In this document: positions 20,178 through 32,400 of the stretch, in pieces
Position numbering within the stretch: the first letter of the stretch is position 1
Layout: each line of letters begins with the position of its first letter
NCBI RefSeq assembly: GCF_035222375.1
Contig: NW_026946365.1
Location: forward strand, 1,922,001-1,986,000
Source: Podospora pseudocomata
Lineage: Eukaryota; Ascomycota; Sordariomycetes; Sordariales; Podosporaceae
Reading direction: 5' to 3'
Length of the DNA: 64,000 nt
The notes under the pieces: model-generated
Databases searched by the model: none
Told to the model about the DNA's origin: nothing
The model's input: only the letters and a program-made list of their open reading frames with translations
Made by a program: the position numbers and the translations under genes

Positions 20178-22524
20178 CTAATGTCCAGGATGACCCTTCC
20201 CCTTCCCCTCAACAGCAGCCTTCACCCTCCCCCACCTCGCCGCTCCATACCGATTCCAGTACCCATAGCCATAACCCCCTCCATATCCATACCCAGGCTC
20301 AGGCGTCTCAGTCGGGGTGCTGGTTGTTTCGTCAGAGGTAGCAGTGGTGGTGGTTGCGGTCAGAGTCGAGAAGGTGGTTGGTTGGGCGGCACTGGACTCT
20401 GTGGTCACACCGGTTGGGTCGACAGAGGCGGTTTCAGTAGCGGGTGTGGTTGTGTTGGAGTATTGATGGGATGACGTAGATGGGAGAAGTGTGGGCTCGG
20501 TTGTGCCAGTTTCTGAGAAGGGAATGCTGGAAGTGGAAGTTGTGGAGACTGGGTCGACGGATCCCGTTTCTGAGATGGGGGCTGAGGAGGTGTAGGACTC
20601 TGTGGGGTCGATGACCGATGCCGAGGTGGTGGAGGTGTAAGTGTAAGAAGCTGTTGGGTCGACAACTGCTGTTTCGGACAAGGGAGATGAAGAGGTGGCG
20701 TAAGAGGAGGTAGAGGCTCCAGTGGGGTCGACGCTTGCAGTCTCACTTAAGGGGAAGGAGGTGGTGTACGAGGCTGTTGGGTCAACAATCACAGTCTCCG
20801 ACAAAGAGGCTGAAGTGGTGGTGTATGAAGACGAAGTTACTCCAGTGGGATCAACGCTTCCAGTGGTGTAAGTAGGGTCGACACTGGCCGTGCCAGACAA
20901 GACAGTGGAAGAGCGGTTCAAGCTAGAAGGGAAAGAGAAGGTGTAGCTGCCGTAAACAGGCCTGCTGGTGGTGCTCGAAGTGGGAATGGCAGTCTCGGCT
21001 CTGGTCGTTGTAGTGTTGACGAAAACAGGCCGAGATGTGGCACCGGAAGTGAGGGTGGAAGTGAAAGAGAGGATAGGGTCAGCGGTGCCTGTTGTAAAGA
21101 TGGTCGGCTCCGACGATGTTGGCTCGATATATGTTCTCGTAGTCGGTATAGTAGAGCCATTGATCGACGTGTTGTCGGTGGGGAGAGCAGAAGAGGAGGA
21201 CAGCACAGGGTCGTTGGTTCCGGTCGTAGCTACAGAGCCTTCAGATGAGGGGGGAACTGTGGGCAACGAGGAGTTGGGTAGACCAGTAATCGATGTCGAA
21301 GGACTGCCCGGCTCGGTCTCGGAGATTGGATCATAGGTGCTTGTTTCGGCACCAGAAGAGCTGGGAAGGGTGCTCACGCTCCACGACGTGGGAGCCGTGA
21401 AGCCGCGAGATGACGAAATAGGGGTGACAATCACCTCGCTGACTGTGGTTGAGGATATGTATGTTGGCTCGTAAGTGTCGGTGTATGAACCTGTTCGAAC
21501 TACCAATGAGTTAGCTACTGATGTTGACACAGAAGTCATCGTGCAACACGTACCTGACGATGTCGTCTGATACGTCACGCTCGGCTGGTACGAGTACGGG
21601 GCGCCAGAGGTATGGTTGCTCCAGATACCAGTCCCGCTCGGGTGAGGGAAGGGATATCCAGTACCACCAGTGCCTGTTGGCCAAGGAATCCAGCGAGAAG
21701 TGGAGGGCGCCGTGACTGTGGCGAAGACGGACGACGTCAAGGTCAAAGTCACAAAGCTAGTCGAGTCGACTTCAGAGGTCACCGGCAGCTCGGTGGCCAC
21801 AGAAGAAGTGGTCCCAACTGGATCGACGCCTTCTGTGCTGGAACCAGTGGGAACCGAGGAGACACTGGCAGCAACAGTCGACGTCAGGTCATCCGTGATG
21901 GAAGGGAATGTTTCCATAGGTGCTGTGCTGACTCCAGTTGGCACCACAGGAGCAGTGGTATTCCAGCGACCTGTTGGTGTAGCAGACGCAAGTGAGTCGC
22001 TGGGTCCAGTGCCCCAGGGAGCAGTACCCCAGGGAGCAGTACCACTGCTAGGAAGACTGGTGCGGCTACTCCAGACATAGGTCGAGTTTGCGTATGATGG
22101 AAGCAAGGTTGTGCCTCCTGTCGGGGCTGTCCCACCGGTCGGGCCAACGATGCCGGTGGTGGAAAGGGGTGCTGAAGTGTGGTTGAACCATGCAGATGAG
22201 GATAGCGAGGAGCTTCCTGGAAGGTTGGAGACCGTGTGTCCAAGTGTGCAGGAAGTCGTAGTGGGAGCAGCACGGGATGAAGAGCAACCGCCATAGACTG
22301 TGACCGTGGTCGTAGCATAGGTAGGGGTGCAAGAGCCGATGCGAACTGTCACTGTTTCTGTAACGGTCTCTGTGGATTCGGCGTGGACAACATGGCCGCG
22401 GTCAACAGGAATGTGCGCTAAAGCAACGGCATGGCTATTAAAGATCAGTTACTGTGTCATGTGAGTTAAAGAAGTCAACATACCCAAGACTCAACAGAGC
22501 CAACGAGTGAATACCTCCCAACAT
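20178..22524 (-). CDS. Mucin-like Ser/Thr-rich secreted protein, 744 residues
   Basis: Three exons: complement(22484..22524, 21554..22434, 20178..21490). Introns are 49 nt (GTATGT...AATAG) and 63 nt (GTACGT, branch GCTAAC, acceptor GAACAG); the sum is a multiple of three. The start MLGGIHSLALLSLGHAVALA is a signal peptide, rebuilt by the first splice. The body is dominated by Ser, Thr, Pro and Val, heavy O-glycosylation being likely. It includes several imperfect copies of a SETASVDPTG-type unit in the C-terminal third (about 20500-20900). Four Cys lie near the N-terminus (SCTP, GGCSS, TSCTL). The C-terminus changes to a Gly/Tyr stretch (GYGYGGGYGYGYWNRYG) and a basic end without a GPI signal. 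Probably a cell-wall or extracellular glycoprotein. No enzymatic domain. The plus-strand ORFs opposite are shadows. Confidence 0.82.
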
Positions 22525-24556
22525 GGCGGCGGTAGAGCCTTATCGTATGCTAAAAAGAACGTAGCGGCACCTCTGAATGGACGGAGGAAAGCGACCTGCT
22601 GGCTGAAGAAGAAGAGAACCATCGCAAAAAGCATCCTCATGACCTTCTTATATCATTCCACAACCAGCAACATGTTTCGTTTCCCATCCTCCTGTTTGGC
22701 CAGAGCTGTGCCCCCGTCACCGGCCGAGTTTGCCCTTCATCACAGGAACAACCCCGGTCCAAGCAAGATGTCACCAACCTCATGTTTGCACTCATTTGGG
22801 GAAGGAGCCAGACCGATGTGGCTTGAAATGTATTGATCCGCCGGTATGAAAGGACGCACCTGGAGTGTGTCGTGAGTGTTTCCACGGTGCGCCACCTTCG
22901 ACCGTTGCCAAAGGCAAACCGATCTCGCCAAGGAAAGGACGTTTTGGAGACGGCCTTGTGTGACATTAAAACAGCCTCGAACGGGAAAAGACTAAACAGA
23001 GACCCGGGGAATCCTGGTGAGTCCTCTGCAAGCGAGCCATTCAGCTGTTGCTGAGTCCCGTTTGCATGCAGCTGCACCGTCCCGATGCTTTTCACGGCCG
23101 CATACTACCGGTGGCGTGCGCACTGCACCGGGAGGGAATGCGAGATAGCCGAAAGGATTTTTCAACGTTATATGATGGCTGTTACATGACGAGTAGGTTT
23201 GCTGGTTGGTTGTACCATGCGCGGCTCGACGCTCGGTATTGGTAAGAAACGGGAGCTGGAAACGATTTTGGTTGCTCGTTGGTCTCAGAGTAGATGTCAC
23301 AGACTCTAGAAAAGAAGTCTGGGATCTAAACAAGCAGTTCGTCGTTGCCAGCGGAATGTCTTGATACAGGGTTGGCTTGTCTTTGCATGGGTAGCTGCTA
23401 GGTGTCAGGGACAGCCACAGTCGACGCGCATGAGAGGACATGTGGTGTCAAGATTGGCTGTGGTCTGCCGACGCATACCCAACTTTGCCATTTATCGAGA
23501 TATATCACGGAACAATCCATCTCTGTTCACCTAGCGTCGACAATAGTAACTGCGAAGAATGTTAGCAGAAAGTCAAGATACACCGACCTCCACGTGGAAA
23601 GGAATACACCCGCATGTCTGCCACGAGCGATGGAAAAATAGCATGGCGGGCACAGCGATGAATGCACGGTATTAGTTGAGTCAAACAGAGACAGCTCCAG
23701 CTGTGGAAAGGCACTCGTATTGTTCATGACTCTGATTCTCCTCGTTCCTGCAGCGGCTGACCTGCGGCTGGCCGATGGCAAGGCGACACGAAAGCCGTGC
23801 TTCCCCATCACAGACGGGCGATGCGGCTGCCATAGCTAACGCCCAGGGGGTACAACCGAATAAGCGGGCTTTTTCACCAAAGAAATTGGCGGACCGACCT
23901 GCGGAAACGGCCTTGGAAAGGGGCCCACCAGATCTTGCATGTTGACGACGTCTGCTGTGCGCGTTACCTGTCATGCTTGAAGATCGGTGATCCGGGGCCC
24001 GGGGTGGCTGGCGGCGTGTTTCCAAGCAAATGAGATGCACGTCAGATAAATGAGGATGCTGTCGTGGACGGAGTCGTGCATTAAAGTATTGAAGCGGTGA
24101 CCAGGAGGCAAGAAACCTGGAGACTCGGGATTGGAAGCCTTAGTGACGGACGTCGGGCCTGTCCATCAACCATCCCGACCGGAGAATACGGGGATAGTGG
24201 TCAGACTCGCCCAGTTCCGAGAACAACCTGACCTGCTATTTTGGTAAGTAATAGAAGTTTCTGGCGTCTGTTTGTGTTCTCCGGTGCGGAACATCGAGGG
24301 TTCAAGGGACACTGGGGCTCGACAGATTGCTCGAGAACTCGAGGTCTCGGTGAGAAAGCTGCTGAAAAAAATCGAGTTCTGAAACCTGTGACTGGGAGTG
24401 AGGGGATGATCCTGGACACGATAATGACGGATGCACAAACCCGGAGGCCTAGGTGTCTTGGAGGAGCGAGGATGATGAACTGAGAATGTCTTGATGTCAT
24501 ATTCGAACGACCGCTGAACAACATGTCCAACAAAATACCTACCCTACGAGGAAACG
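22525..24556. other. Two-kilobase intergenic stretch, no gene called
   Basis: Several open frames of 90-150 codons occur on both strands (for example 22637-23095 minus). None has plausible composition, domain or intron structure. Probably upstream DNA of the mucin-like gene plus the 3' flank of the dismutase. Confidence 0.5.
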
Positions 24557-25380
24557 TTACAATTTTGTAGCTTCGCTGGTGCCCAAGAAGCGCTCCTCGG
24601 CCGTCTTCCAGTTGATGACGTTCCAGATATTCTCGACATACGCAGCCTTTCCGTTGAGATACTAGGAACCGGATGTTAGCTTTCAAGATACAGCAAAGAA
24701 AAGAGCTCGGAAAAAATTACCTGAAGATAGTAAGCATGCTCCCACATATCGACACCAAACACGGGAACATCTTGTCCAACCACCGGATCTTGATCCTTGG
24801 TGGTCACGATCCGCAACCCATTCGCACTGTCCTTGACCAGCCAGCCCCAGCCACTTCCTTGAATCCCCAGCAAGGTGCTAGAGAAAGCCTTCTTGAAGTC
24901 GTCCAGACTGCCCCAGGTCTTCTCGACAGCAGCCACCAGCTCTTTTGCAGCCTCGGGCTTTGTCTCTTCGCTCTCGGCTGGGGCGAGGTTCTTCCAGAAC
25001 AGCGAGTGGTTGATATGCCCACCACCGTTGAACTTGATGACCTGCTGCATCTCGATCTGACTGGCAATATCGCCTGCGCCAACAGCAGCAACGTGCAACC
25101 TGAGAGCGTTGTTCAAGTTTGTCACATAGGCCTGGTGGTGCTTGCTGTGGTGCAGCTCCATGATCTGGGCTGAAATGTGTGGTTCCAAAGCCTGCAATTC
25201 AGTGTTAGCGCATGACACCTAGCAGACGGAGCAGTCAAGACTTACATTGTAAGCATATGGCAATGCCGGCAGGGTGTACTCTTGAACAGCCATCTTGGTA
25301 GCGTTAAAGTCCTCGCCGGAGAAGGCCCTCAAAGGCGCCTGGACGGCGAGATACTTCAAGATATTGTCAAAGTTGACCAT
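24557..25380 (-). CDS. Manganese/iron superoxide dismutase
   Basis: It converts superoxide to hydrogen peroxide and oxygen. Three exons: complement(25246..25380, 24721..25191, 24557..24661), with introns of 54 nt (GTAAGT) and 59 nt (GTAATT), 236 residues. Family marks: LPALPYAYN/ALEPHISAQIMELHHSKHH (metal His about residue 59), GGHINHSLFWKNLAP (second His), GSGWGWLV, and DMWEHAYYLQ with the Asp and His ligands. The last exon gives the canonical ending YLNGKAAYVENIWNVINW. The first 29 residues (MVNFDNILKYLAVQAPLRAF and on) precede an internal Met that starts MAVQEYTLPALPY. The long form might be mitochondrial; the short form would resemble cytosolic fungal Mn-SODs. The sequence shows both options without deciding. 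Confidence 0.95.
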
Positions 25381-26023
25381 GATTGCCAGCTATCAAGGTC
25401 CCCAGAGATCCCCAGAGATGTCCACGAATGAAAGCTCCCCAAAAGTGAAACGTGCTCAACGCAGTCCTCGGCGGATCAGCTGTCTTCTGCTTTCCTTGTG
25501 GAGATGCCGACAATGCGGTATTGACAGCGGACGACAGTTTGGTGATGGCGAACGGTTGTGAGCGGTGTCCTTGTCACTCTGAACCAACCCGCGCAAACAT
25601 GCTCAATCGACCGCGTCCCTCTTGTCGCGCGGCCGGATCTCCGAGCGTTGCAGCGTTGCGGATCATGGTGGGGCACCCCCTTCCCAAAACAGGCCGCCAA
25701 GCAGTGCCATAGCATCTCATTGGTCAGGTGGCTACAACCCTGGGTCATATCCCCAGATTTCTGGCACGGGTCGCCCTCACACAACCCTGCTTCCCGACCT
25801 TGATGGCCCTGCCCTTCACCAACCTTGATGGCCTGGCCTTCTGCATCTTGAGACACCTTTGAGATATGCGCGCAACGAGAGGCGAGCGGGAAGCTCATGT
25901 ATCCCGGCAGGTGAAGTAGGATGGAACTACCTTGATAGCTGGAATAAATACAACTGTGTCCCATCATCTTGAGTTTGCTCATCTTCAATCCCAGCTTCAA
26001 ATATCTACATCACAGCCAACGAA
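25381..26023. other. Divergent upstream region
   Basis: Separates the dismutase (minus) from the next gene (plus). A 174-codon minus-strand ORF here is not convincing. No other signal. Confidence 0.5.
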
Positions 26024-26551
26024 ATGTGCGGCCCAGAAACCCCCTCCAACCTCCCCAGAGTCGGTGCTCGTGTAGACTTCTACTCGTCCTCCACCCGCCA
26101 ATCGTTAGGAAACCTCCTCTTCCACAATCCATCCACTCCTTCCAGTTCAAGCGCTACCCACGTCCGGTTCTCGTCTCCTTCATCAGGCTCAGCCTGTTCT
26201 TCACGATCCTCTTCACCAGTGCCATCTAAGAAGGATGATGAAGATGTCCTAGTATCCATCCAGTACGCTCACCACCTTGTTAACTACCATCTCTCATCCA
26301 GAGACTAATGAAGTTCTAGTGTCTCGGGCGACATGAGCAAACCCATCCGAGAATCCGGACTGCTCCAGCAATTCTCTCTCCCAAGCACATCCATAGAAGC
26401 ACACTATGAGATTGCGCTCCGAGAGGAGCTGTCACTTGTGGTTGGGATAGGCATCATCGGACGGAGAGTTTCCATGACCAGAGGCGATGAGGTGCTGGCT
26501 GATGGTATCATCGGGTTCAATGCGCTGCCGGAAAGCATGGCTTCTCTTTGA
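26024..26551 (+). CDS. Small Ser-rich protein of unknown function, 156 residues
   Basis: Two exons, 26024..26262 and 26320..26551, around a 57-nt intron (CA/GTACGC, branch GACTAATG, acceptor TTCTAG), in phase. The product starts MCGPETPSNLPRVGARVDFY. A Ser/Pro-rich middle follows (TPSSSSATHVRFSSPSSGSA), then a more conserved-looking C-terminal part, SKPIRESGLLQQFSLPSTSI and EELSLVVGIGIIGRRVSMTR. No signal peptide or membrane segment. I do not recognise a family. It is called because the splice restores one continuous frame and composition is protein-like. Confidence 0.6.
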
Positions 26552-26823
26552 GTGTTGCTGCAGCACTTTTTTGTATTTGTCAGAGACGTTGAACGTCGTG
26601 GTTGGCTTATTAGCATTGGGTCGGGTCAGGATCAGGTTGGGATGCTTGGTACCGGCGTTTGTGGCTTGGATCAAGGGGAGCGTTTGTTTGGTCAACAAAG
26701 AATAATGGCTTCAAAATGCTTTTCTAATCGCGATATATGCAGACGCTTACGGCTCTTTGCCGTGTGATGACCTCTTGAAGATTAAATGCCATGCCGCCCA
26801 AACTCCAAACAACAAACCAGTCA
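26552..26823. other. Short gap between convergent genes
   Basis: 3' flanks only; no feature seen. Confidence 0.4.
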
Positions 26824-28056
26824 TCAAGCCTGGGTCTCGTCCCAGTCCGACCACTTCCTCACAATATCATCCACCACCTCAACCGCCTTCCTGCTCGCCT
26901 CGACCTCGAACCACTCCCGGTGCTCCTTGCCACAAGCCTCGCACTTGCCACGATCTCCAGCTCTCAGCCCAAGACCATCTAGCTCAATGTGCACCAAGCG
27001 TTCCACCTTGTGACTATGAGGTACTTTGCGCTCCGTCGTAGTTGTGCTGTTGGACGGGACATACGGATAGTACCGAATAAGCGAGATGTTATACCCGCAC
27101 TGCCGCTGCCATTCGTTCAACCTGCGCTGGACGTTGGTAGCCCGACCAATCTTCAACAGAATCTTCTTGTTGGTGTGCGAACTTCTTCCATTACCACTGC
27201 TGGGACGGGGTCTGTCATCGTCGTCGTCGTCGATAAAGGCGGCAAACGAGGCGAGCATGTCGCTTATCGTCCTGGAACCTGACGGTCGAGCAGATGGTGA
27301 TAGCAAGGAACGAGCGGTCTCCGCTGCGGGGGTCAAAGGTTGAGACTCTGGAGTCAGCCAGAAGATGTAAATGTAGCCAGGGTCGTCATTTTCCGAGAAG
27401 GGCTTGGCTAATTCTTTTGCTAGCTTCGCGGCGGTTTCGGGGGGCGCATCCGCGGGAATCAACGCGGCATGGTTCTTCTTCTGCGAAGATGTCGGACGCG
27501 CAGAAGGAGGCCTGGCCGAACTTGGTCTTGAGGGCTTGTTCCCGCTCGGCCTATAAGGCACCGAAGCTGATGTAGGCTTCTGAAGTGGCACGGGCTGAGG
27601 GCGAGGGGGAGGCACGAGATCGTCGAGCGGAAGTGTAAAGCAGAAGCAGCAGGTGATGCCCTTCTTCTTTTCTGGGTGCGCTGACTGGGAGTATCCGCCG
27701 CTGTATTTGCTGGGCCTAGGTTCAGAATGTGTCTTCACGAGACCTAGCCTCTCCGCAAGAGTGTCTATGCTCGTTCGTCCCTCCAGTATCGGTGTATGAG
27801 ACAGCTTCGGGCCGGGGCTCGAGTGGGCGGACATGGCCGCCTGTTCCTTGTGTTGCCAGCAGTACAAGTCTGGATCGCTCGGGTCGTCGACTTGGAGTTT
27901 GTTTCTCTTGGACTTTGGCGGGGGAGGGGCATCATCACTGAGGAGCGAGCGCCTACATGGGCGGCCGCTGCCTGTGATTCCTCGACATGTCGTCCCTGGA
28001 TCTTTCGAGTCGGAACGGCCAAGGCGAGATTCGGGGGTGTTGGCAAAGATAGGCAT
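26824..28056 (-). CDS. T5orf172 (DUF1766, GIY-YIG-like) domain protein
   Basis: A single-exon gene of 410 residues, start ATG at 28056 (MPIFANTPESRLGRSDS). The N-terminal motif TTCRGITGSGRPCRRSLL plus YCWQHKEQ is the Cys/His patch that precedes this domain in fungal proteins (RC...G.PC...YC..H). After a Pro/Ser-rich linker the C-terminal third holds the T5orf172 fold: DPGYIYIFWLTPESQ, KILLKIGRATNVQRRLNEWQ, HKVERLVHIELDGLG, and KCEACGKEHREWFEV. This domain is related to GIY-YIG nucleases and occurs in S. pombe Mug113. It is likely nuclear and nucleic-acid related; activity in fungi is not established. An open plus-strand frame opposite is a shadow. Confidence 0.82.
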   Translation of the reverse strand: MPIFANTPESRLGRSDSKDPGTTCRGITGSGRPCRRSLLSDDAPPPPKSKRNKLQVDDPSDPDLYCWQHKEQAAMSAHSSPGPKLSHTPILEGRTSIDTLAERLGLVKTHSEPRPSKYSGGYSQSAHPEKKKGITCCFCFTLPLDDLVPPPRPQPVPLQKPTSASVPYRPSGNKPSRPSSARPPSARPTSSQKKNHAALIPADAPPETAAKLAKELAKPFSENDDPGYIYIFWLTPESQPLTPAAETARSLLSPSARPSGSRTISDMLASFAAFIDDDDDDRPRPSSGNGRSSHTNKKILLKIGRATNVQRRLNEWQRQCGYNISLIRYYPYVPSNSTTTTERKVPHSHKVERLVHIELDGLGLRAGDRGKCEACGKEHREWFEVEASRKAVEVVDDIVRKWSDWDETQA

Positions 28057-29406
28057 GGCGCTGGAGCTGGTTGTCGAGCAAAGACATCGGCCAGCAGACT
28101 GTGAGCAACTTCAAGATATATACCTGAAGTAGCCGCTGAGTCCACTGTTGGTGCGTGACTGCAACTGCGCGCGCTGGCGGTTGTGGGCCTGCATCTTGGG
28201 CTGCCTGGTTTCAAGGTGTGGATAGTTCGGCATCCCTGAGCCGGCGCTCGAAGTCAGGGGGCTGGGTCTGTAATGGGGTAAGTGTGGCTGACGCAGCCAT
28301 TTTCAGGCACAGCCACGTTATGCTCCACCTGTCAGGGCGCGAGCTTGATTCGCCGTTGAGGGAGCCACGTTTTTTGGTAGCTGTCCATCAGGTCGCAGTT
28401 CCATCAACACTATATCAGATGGGATTCTGCACATTTGCGAGTTTGCTCAGTCGTTGAAATAATGGGTTGTTTCTTTGTGACGAGTTCTGGTTACAATGGC
28501 ATTCAGCTGCAGCACCACGGCTCGGTGAGCCACCTCATCGCTCAGCTCGGTGTCACACAACATCAAACAGTCAGGCAGAACACATTGCGTTTCCCTGCAG
28601 CAAGCAACTAATGGTTGGTCCCATTCCAGGAACTGATGAGGCTCGATTCCCAATCGGTGGCCTTCAATTGCTCAGAAGAAGATATCCTTCAACGCGCGAA
28701 CACCGCGTTGGGCGTAACATTTTGCGCTAGCTTCAACCAATGGTAGCGCTCGGCTTGTCCCAAAAGGGCAATTGGACAACATCAGAGAGCTGCCATCGCC
28801 AATGGTCATGCCCAGCTTTCTCTTGTCACAAAACCCATGCTTGGATTGATAGCAGCGCTAACAGTGACAATTTGCACACAGTTGCCAATTTTCATCCATG
28901 ATCCTTCCATGTTGGATCGATGCCAGACACAACACCTCAGGCCATTAAGTTCAGAGCTCCGAAGCACCTCCCAAGCAACGTTAACTTTCATGTCACTTCT
29001 CCAAGGATTGGCCATGGTCAGATGTGAGAAGGCGACTTGGGAGTGTAAAATCTCACAATTGTCTGCTGTCTGTTGCCCAGAAAAACCAGGGTTCAATTCT
29101 CATCGAGAACTCCCCTGTAAACCTTGGTTCCTCGGTGTTTTTCGGGCGTCTGCACTTCGATATCCACATGTTGATCTTGCGCATGGAGCCTACTGGCAAT
29201 AAAAACTGGATATTATTGTGAACTACGGGCTACAAGTCGGGCGTTCTTTTTTTCCTTCACTTTTCACCTGATATTCCTCAACCAAGCCAATAAGATATCG
29301 CAACCAAAATATACTCCAGGAGACAGAAAAGAAAATACGTTCTACCCCGTTTTACGACTCACAACTCGCACACATATGCTTCGCATCCAGGTTACCTAGG
29401 TTAACA
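28057..29406. other. Intergenic, no gene seen
   Basis: About 1.35 kb with short, unconvincing ORFs on both strands. GTTACCTAGGTTAAC lies at 29391-29405 just beyond the NLR stop. It should contain the upstream region of the T5orf172 gene and the 3' flank of the NLR. Confidence 0.45.
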
Positions 29407-32400
29407 TCACTTCTTTCCCTTCTTCCCATCCTTGACCCCCTTCTTATCGTTATCCTCCTTCTTCGCCCCCTTATCCCCCTTCCCTCCATCGCCTTGTGCA
29501 TTCTCCAAAAACTCGCGCAACCTCTCTGCGGTAGTCATGGTATCGACGTGCGTCTCCCCCAAGACTTGCTCCTGCGTTGCGAGCGTGGCCCGAAACAAGT
29601 CTTCCGCCTCCTTTCTCTTGTTTCTGGCAGCATAGTTGAGGGCAAGGCTTTGTGCCGTATGTAATGTTTCCGGGGCGTCCCTCCCAAGCCAATACCCCTG
29701 CAGCCCGAGTATCCTCTCCAGCTCCTGTCCTGCCGCTTCCCACTCCTCGGCTTCCTCGAGGAACAAAGCAACATTGTGTCGGGTGATGAGGGTCTCGGGA
29801 TGGGTGTCCCCGAGGACTTTGATCTGGTTCTGCAAGGCGAGCGCGAACATCTGCTCAGCCTGTGTGTTTCCCTGGCGGGCGTAGAGACAAGCGAGGGCAC
29901 GCAACATGCGGAGACACTCTGGGCTTTCAGGGCCAAGTCTGTCGCGGGCTATGGCAATGGCCTTTGAGAAGTGTTGTTCAGATTTGGAGAAGTCTTCCTG
30001 CCGCTCGTAGGCTATGGCGAGGGAGTAGTGGGCGTTGGCGGTGCGCATGGTGTTGGGGCCGTGGGTGTTTATTGCTGATTCCAGCAGACGTTCAAAGAGG
30101 ACAGCCGGGTCGTCTTCAGGGGCGTCTTCACTCTGTGGTGCTGAAGAGGAATAGCCGTTGCCCGAAGGGTCATTGTTTCCAAGTGTACCAGGAGCTGGAG
30201 ATCCACTCGTGGGTGCTGGGAGGCCGCGGGTGTTTGCGAGGTTGTTGGCCTTGGTCTTGCTGGGCTGTCTCGCGCTTGGGTGGGCTAGTCTCAAAACAGC
30301 CAGTTCGGCTAGCTTTTGAATGGTGCTCGTGTGTTCACGTCCAGAGCTCTCTTCTAGAAACCGAAGCTCGCTGCGCAGCTCCTGAGGGTTGGGGATGAAA
30401 CAAGCACGGGATGATGGTTTCTTACTGACAGCCACAGGCATCGTTTTCTGATCCAGGCCGAGATTTTCGAGGGCTTGTCTGGCTGTCTCGACATCTTTGG
30501 CTGTCAGGAAGTATCTGGGAGGTTGTTGCGGGTCTGTCGGACGGGGTGTAAGAGCTTTTTCGAAGTGTGTTCTTGCTACTTCCAAGCGTCCGATTTGCTG
30601 GTAGTACTGAGCAACCTTCAGGTGTAGGATAGCAGCGGCCTTCTTGCCGTCCGAGTGTTTTGGCTGGAACCTCAGAGCAGCAAGGATGCTAGGAAGCAAT
30701 GCGTCATCCAACTCATGATCACCGTCCTTGAGGGCTTGTGAAAGCTGGTCAAGTACCTTTTCTTCAACCAACTCCTTTTCTTTCGCTTCTTCCAGATAGC
30801 GTTGCAGACAGAGCCGGACAATCCCAGTTACCCGAATGAACCTGTCGTCCGCCGACCTCTCGATCATGCCGTATACTTCCAATGTCCGGGTGAGCTTCCA
30901 ATCGGCCTTTTGGAAGAAGTCCTTTGGAATGCTTTGAACGTCAAGAACTCCAACAGAGCACAGCAAGTTTGCCGCATCTCGGTGCTTTTTCTCGAGGACC
31001 CTAAACAGTCGCCTCCAAGCAAGAACAGCATTGCCAGTAGTATCCTGCTTTTGTGATTCGGGGAGTTTAAGCATGTCTTCGTATTCCTTCAAGTTGATTT
31101 TCCCATCAACCTTGGTACGGTAAGCGTGCGGAAGCGCCAGGGCACCAGCTGTGCCCCCAAGCTTTTTGGCCAGCTCTTTGGCTTGGTCGTACTTCTGTTT
31201 GTCGGTTGTCTTCCTGCCCAAAATCATAAATGCAGCGTCCTTGCCGCTAAGAGGAGCGACATCAATCACAAATTGAGACTTTCCTGCAAAGCGTCGTGCC
31301 AAACGTGCCTCTCTTGTCGTAACCAGCACCGTGCTGTGTCTTCCTCTGGGGATAAAATCCCAAAGAGTCCGCTCATCATTTGGGGTACCATCTTTGATCC
31401 AGTTGAGTGAAGCGTCATCATCAAGACCGTCCACAACCATCAGCCACTGACTATCGGTGCTTTTCTTTAGAGCATGACAGACGTCCCTCACAACATCTTG
31501 CGGCGAGTTTGCGTCCCTGAGACGGAATTGAAGACCATCCGCTATGCGCTTGTACGAGAATTCGAATTGCTCGGCGCTGCTGGCGTCGATCCAGTGTATA
31601 TGAGCCCCGGGGTTTTCGATGCAATATCGATAAGCATACTCCACGGCAACGTGGGTCTTTCTGCGTGCGGTGCGATTAGCCTCCTGCAGAAACCAATTTT
31701 AGCATGGGGAGTTGGCATCAGACTCAGCACTTTATGGTACTTACCCAGTCCCCAAACCACCGGTGAGTGCTACCACGGCACCATTCTCCTCATGAAACTT
31801 CCTGTCAATGAGACCTAGTATATCTGCACGCTCGACAAAGTGGCCGTCCTTCCTGATTGGAATCGGAAGCTTTGCCAGGTGCGGCAGGTGACTATGAGAT
31901 TGACTGAACCTAGAATCTGTTGTGTATAAGAGTCAGATTACGTTTCTATTGACTTGCGTGCGTACGAGTACAAATGGAAAGGAGAAGCCGCTTGCATGTC
32001 GTTCAAAGGAGCGAATGCATCCGAAAATCCTTAGTTTTCGGGCGCCCAACCCCATGTTCTGACGAAAGCTCCGATGCCTTGATGGGACAGCGCCGTACCT
32101 TCTTGCTTCCTTTTCTCCTGATTCTCCCTTGCAAGCTTCACCATCCTCACAATCTGCTGACAGACCGCGTCGTAGTTGGCATCTTGATTGTCTTCGAAGG
32201 TGTTCATGTTGAAGTGGTTGGCATTGAGACCGGTTGAGCCGTGCCCATACACTGTCGCCGATGACTGTGTGACGACGAATTCCTAACATAGAGAATGAGA
32301 GGTCAATCCTCAGAATGACGTCGAATCTGATGGGTAAAGGTATTCACCTGAGGCATGTTTCCCATCCCAGCGATCTTCCCCACACTGGATGCATACATCT

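Noticed and set aside
22637-23095. 152-codon minus-strand ORF upstream of the mucin-like gene
   Set aside because: No domain, no homology recognised and unlikely composition; probably a chance frame.
25476-26000. 174-codon minus-strand ORF between the dismutase and the Ser-rich gene
   Set aside because: Composition is not protein-like and no splice partner or domain is seen.
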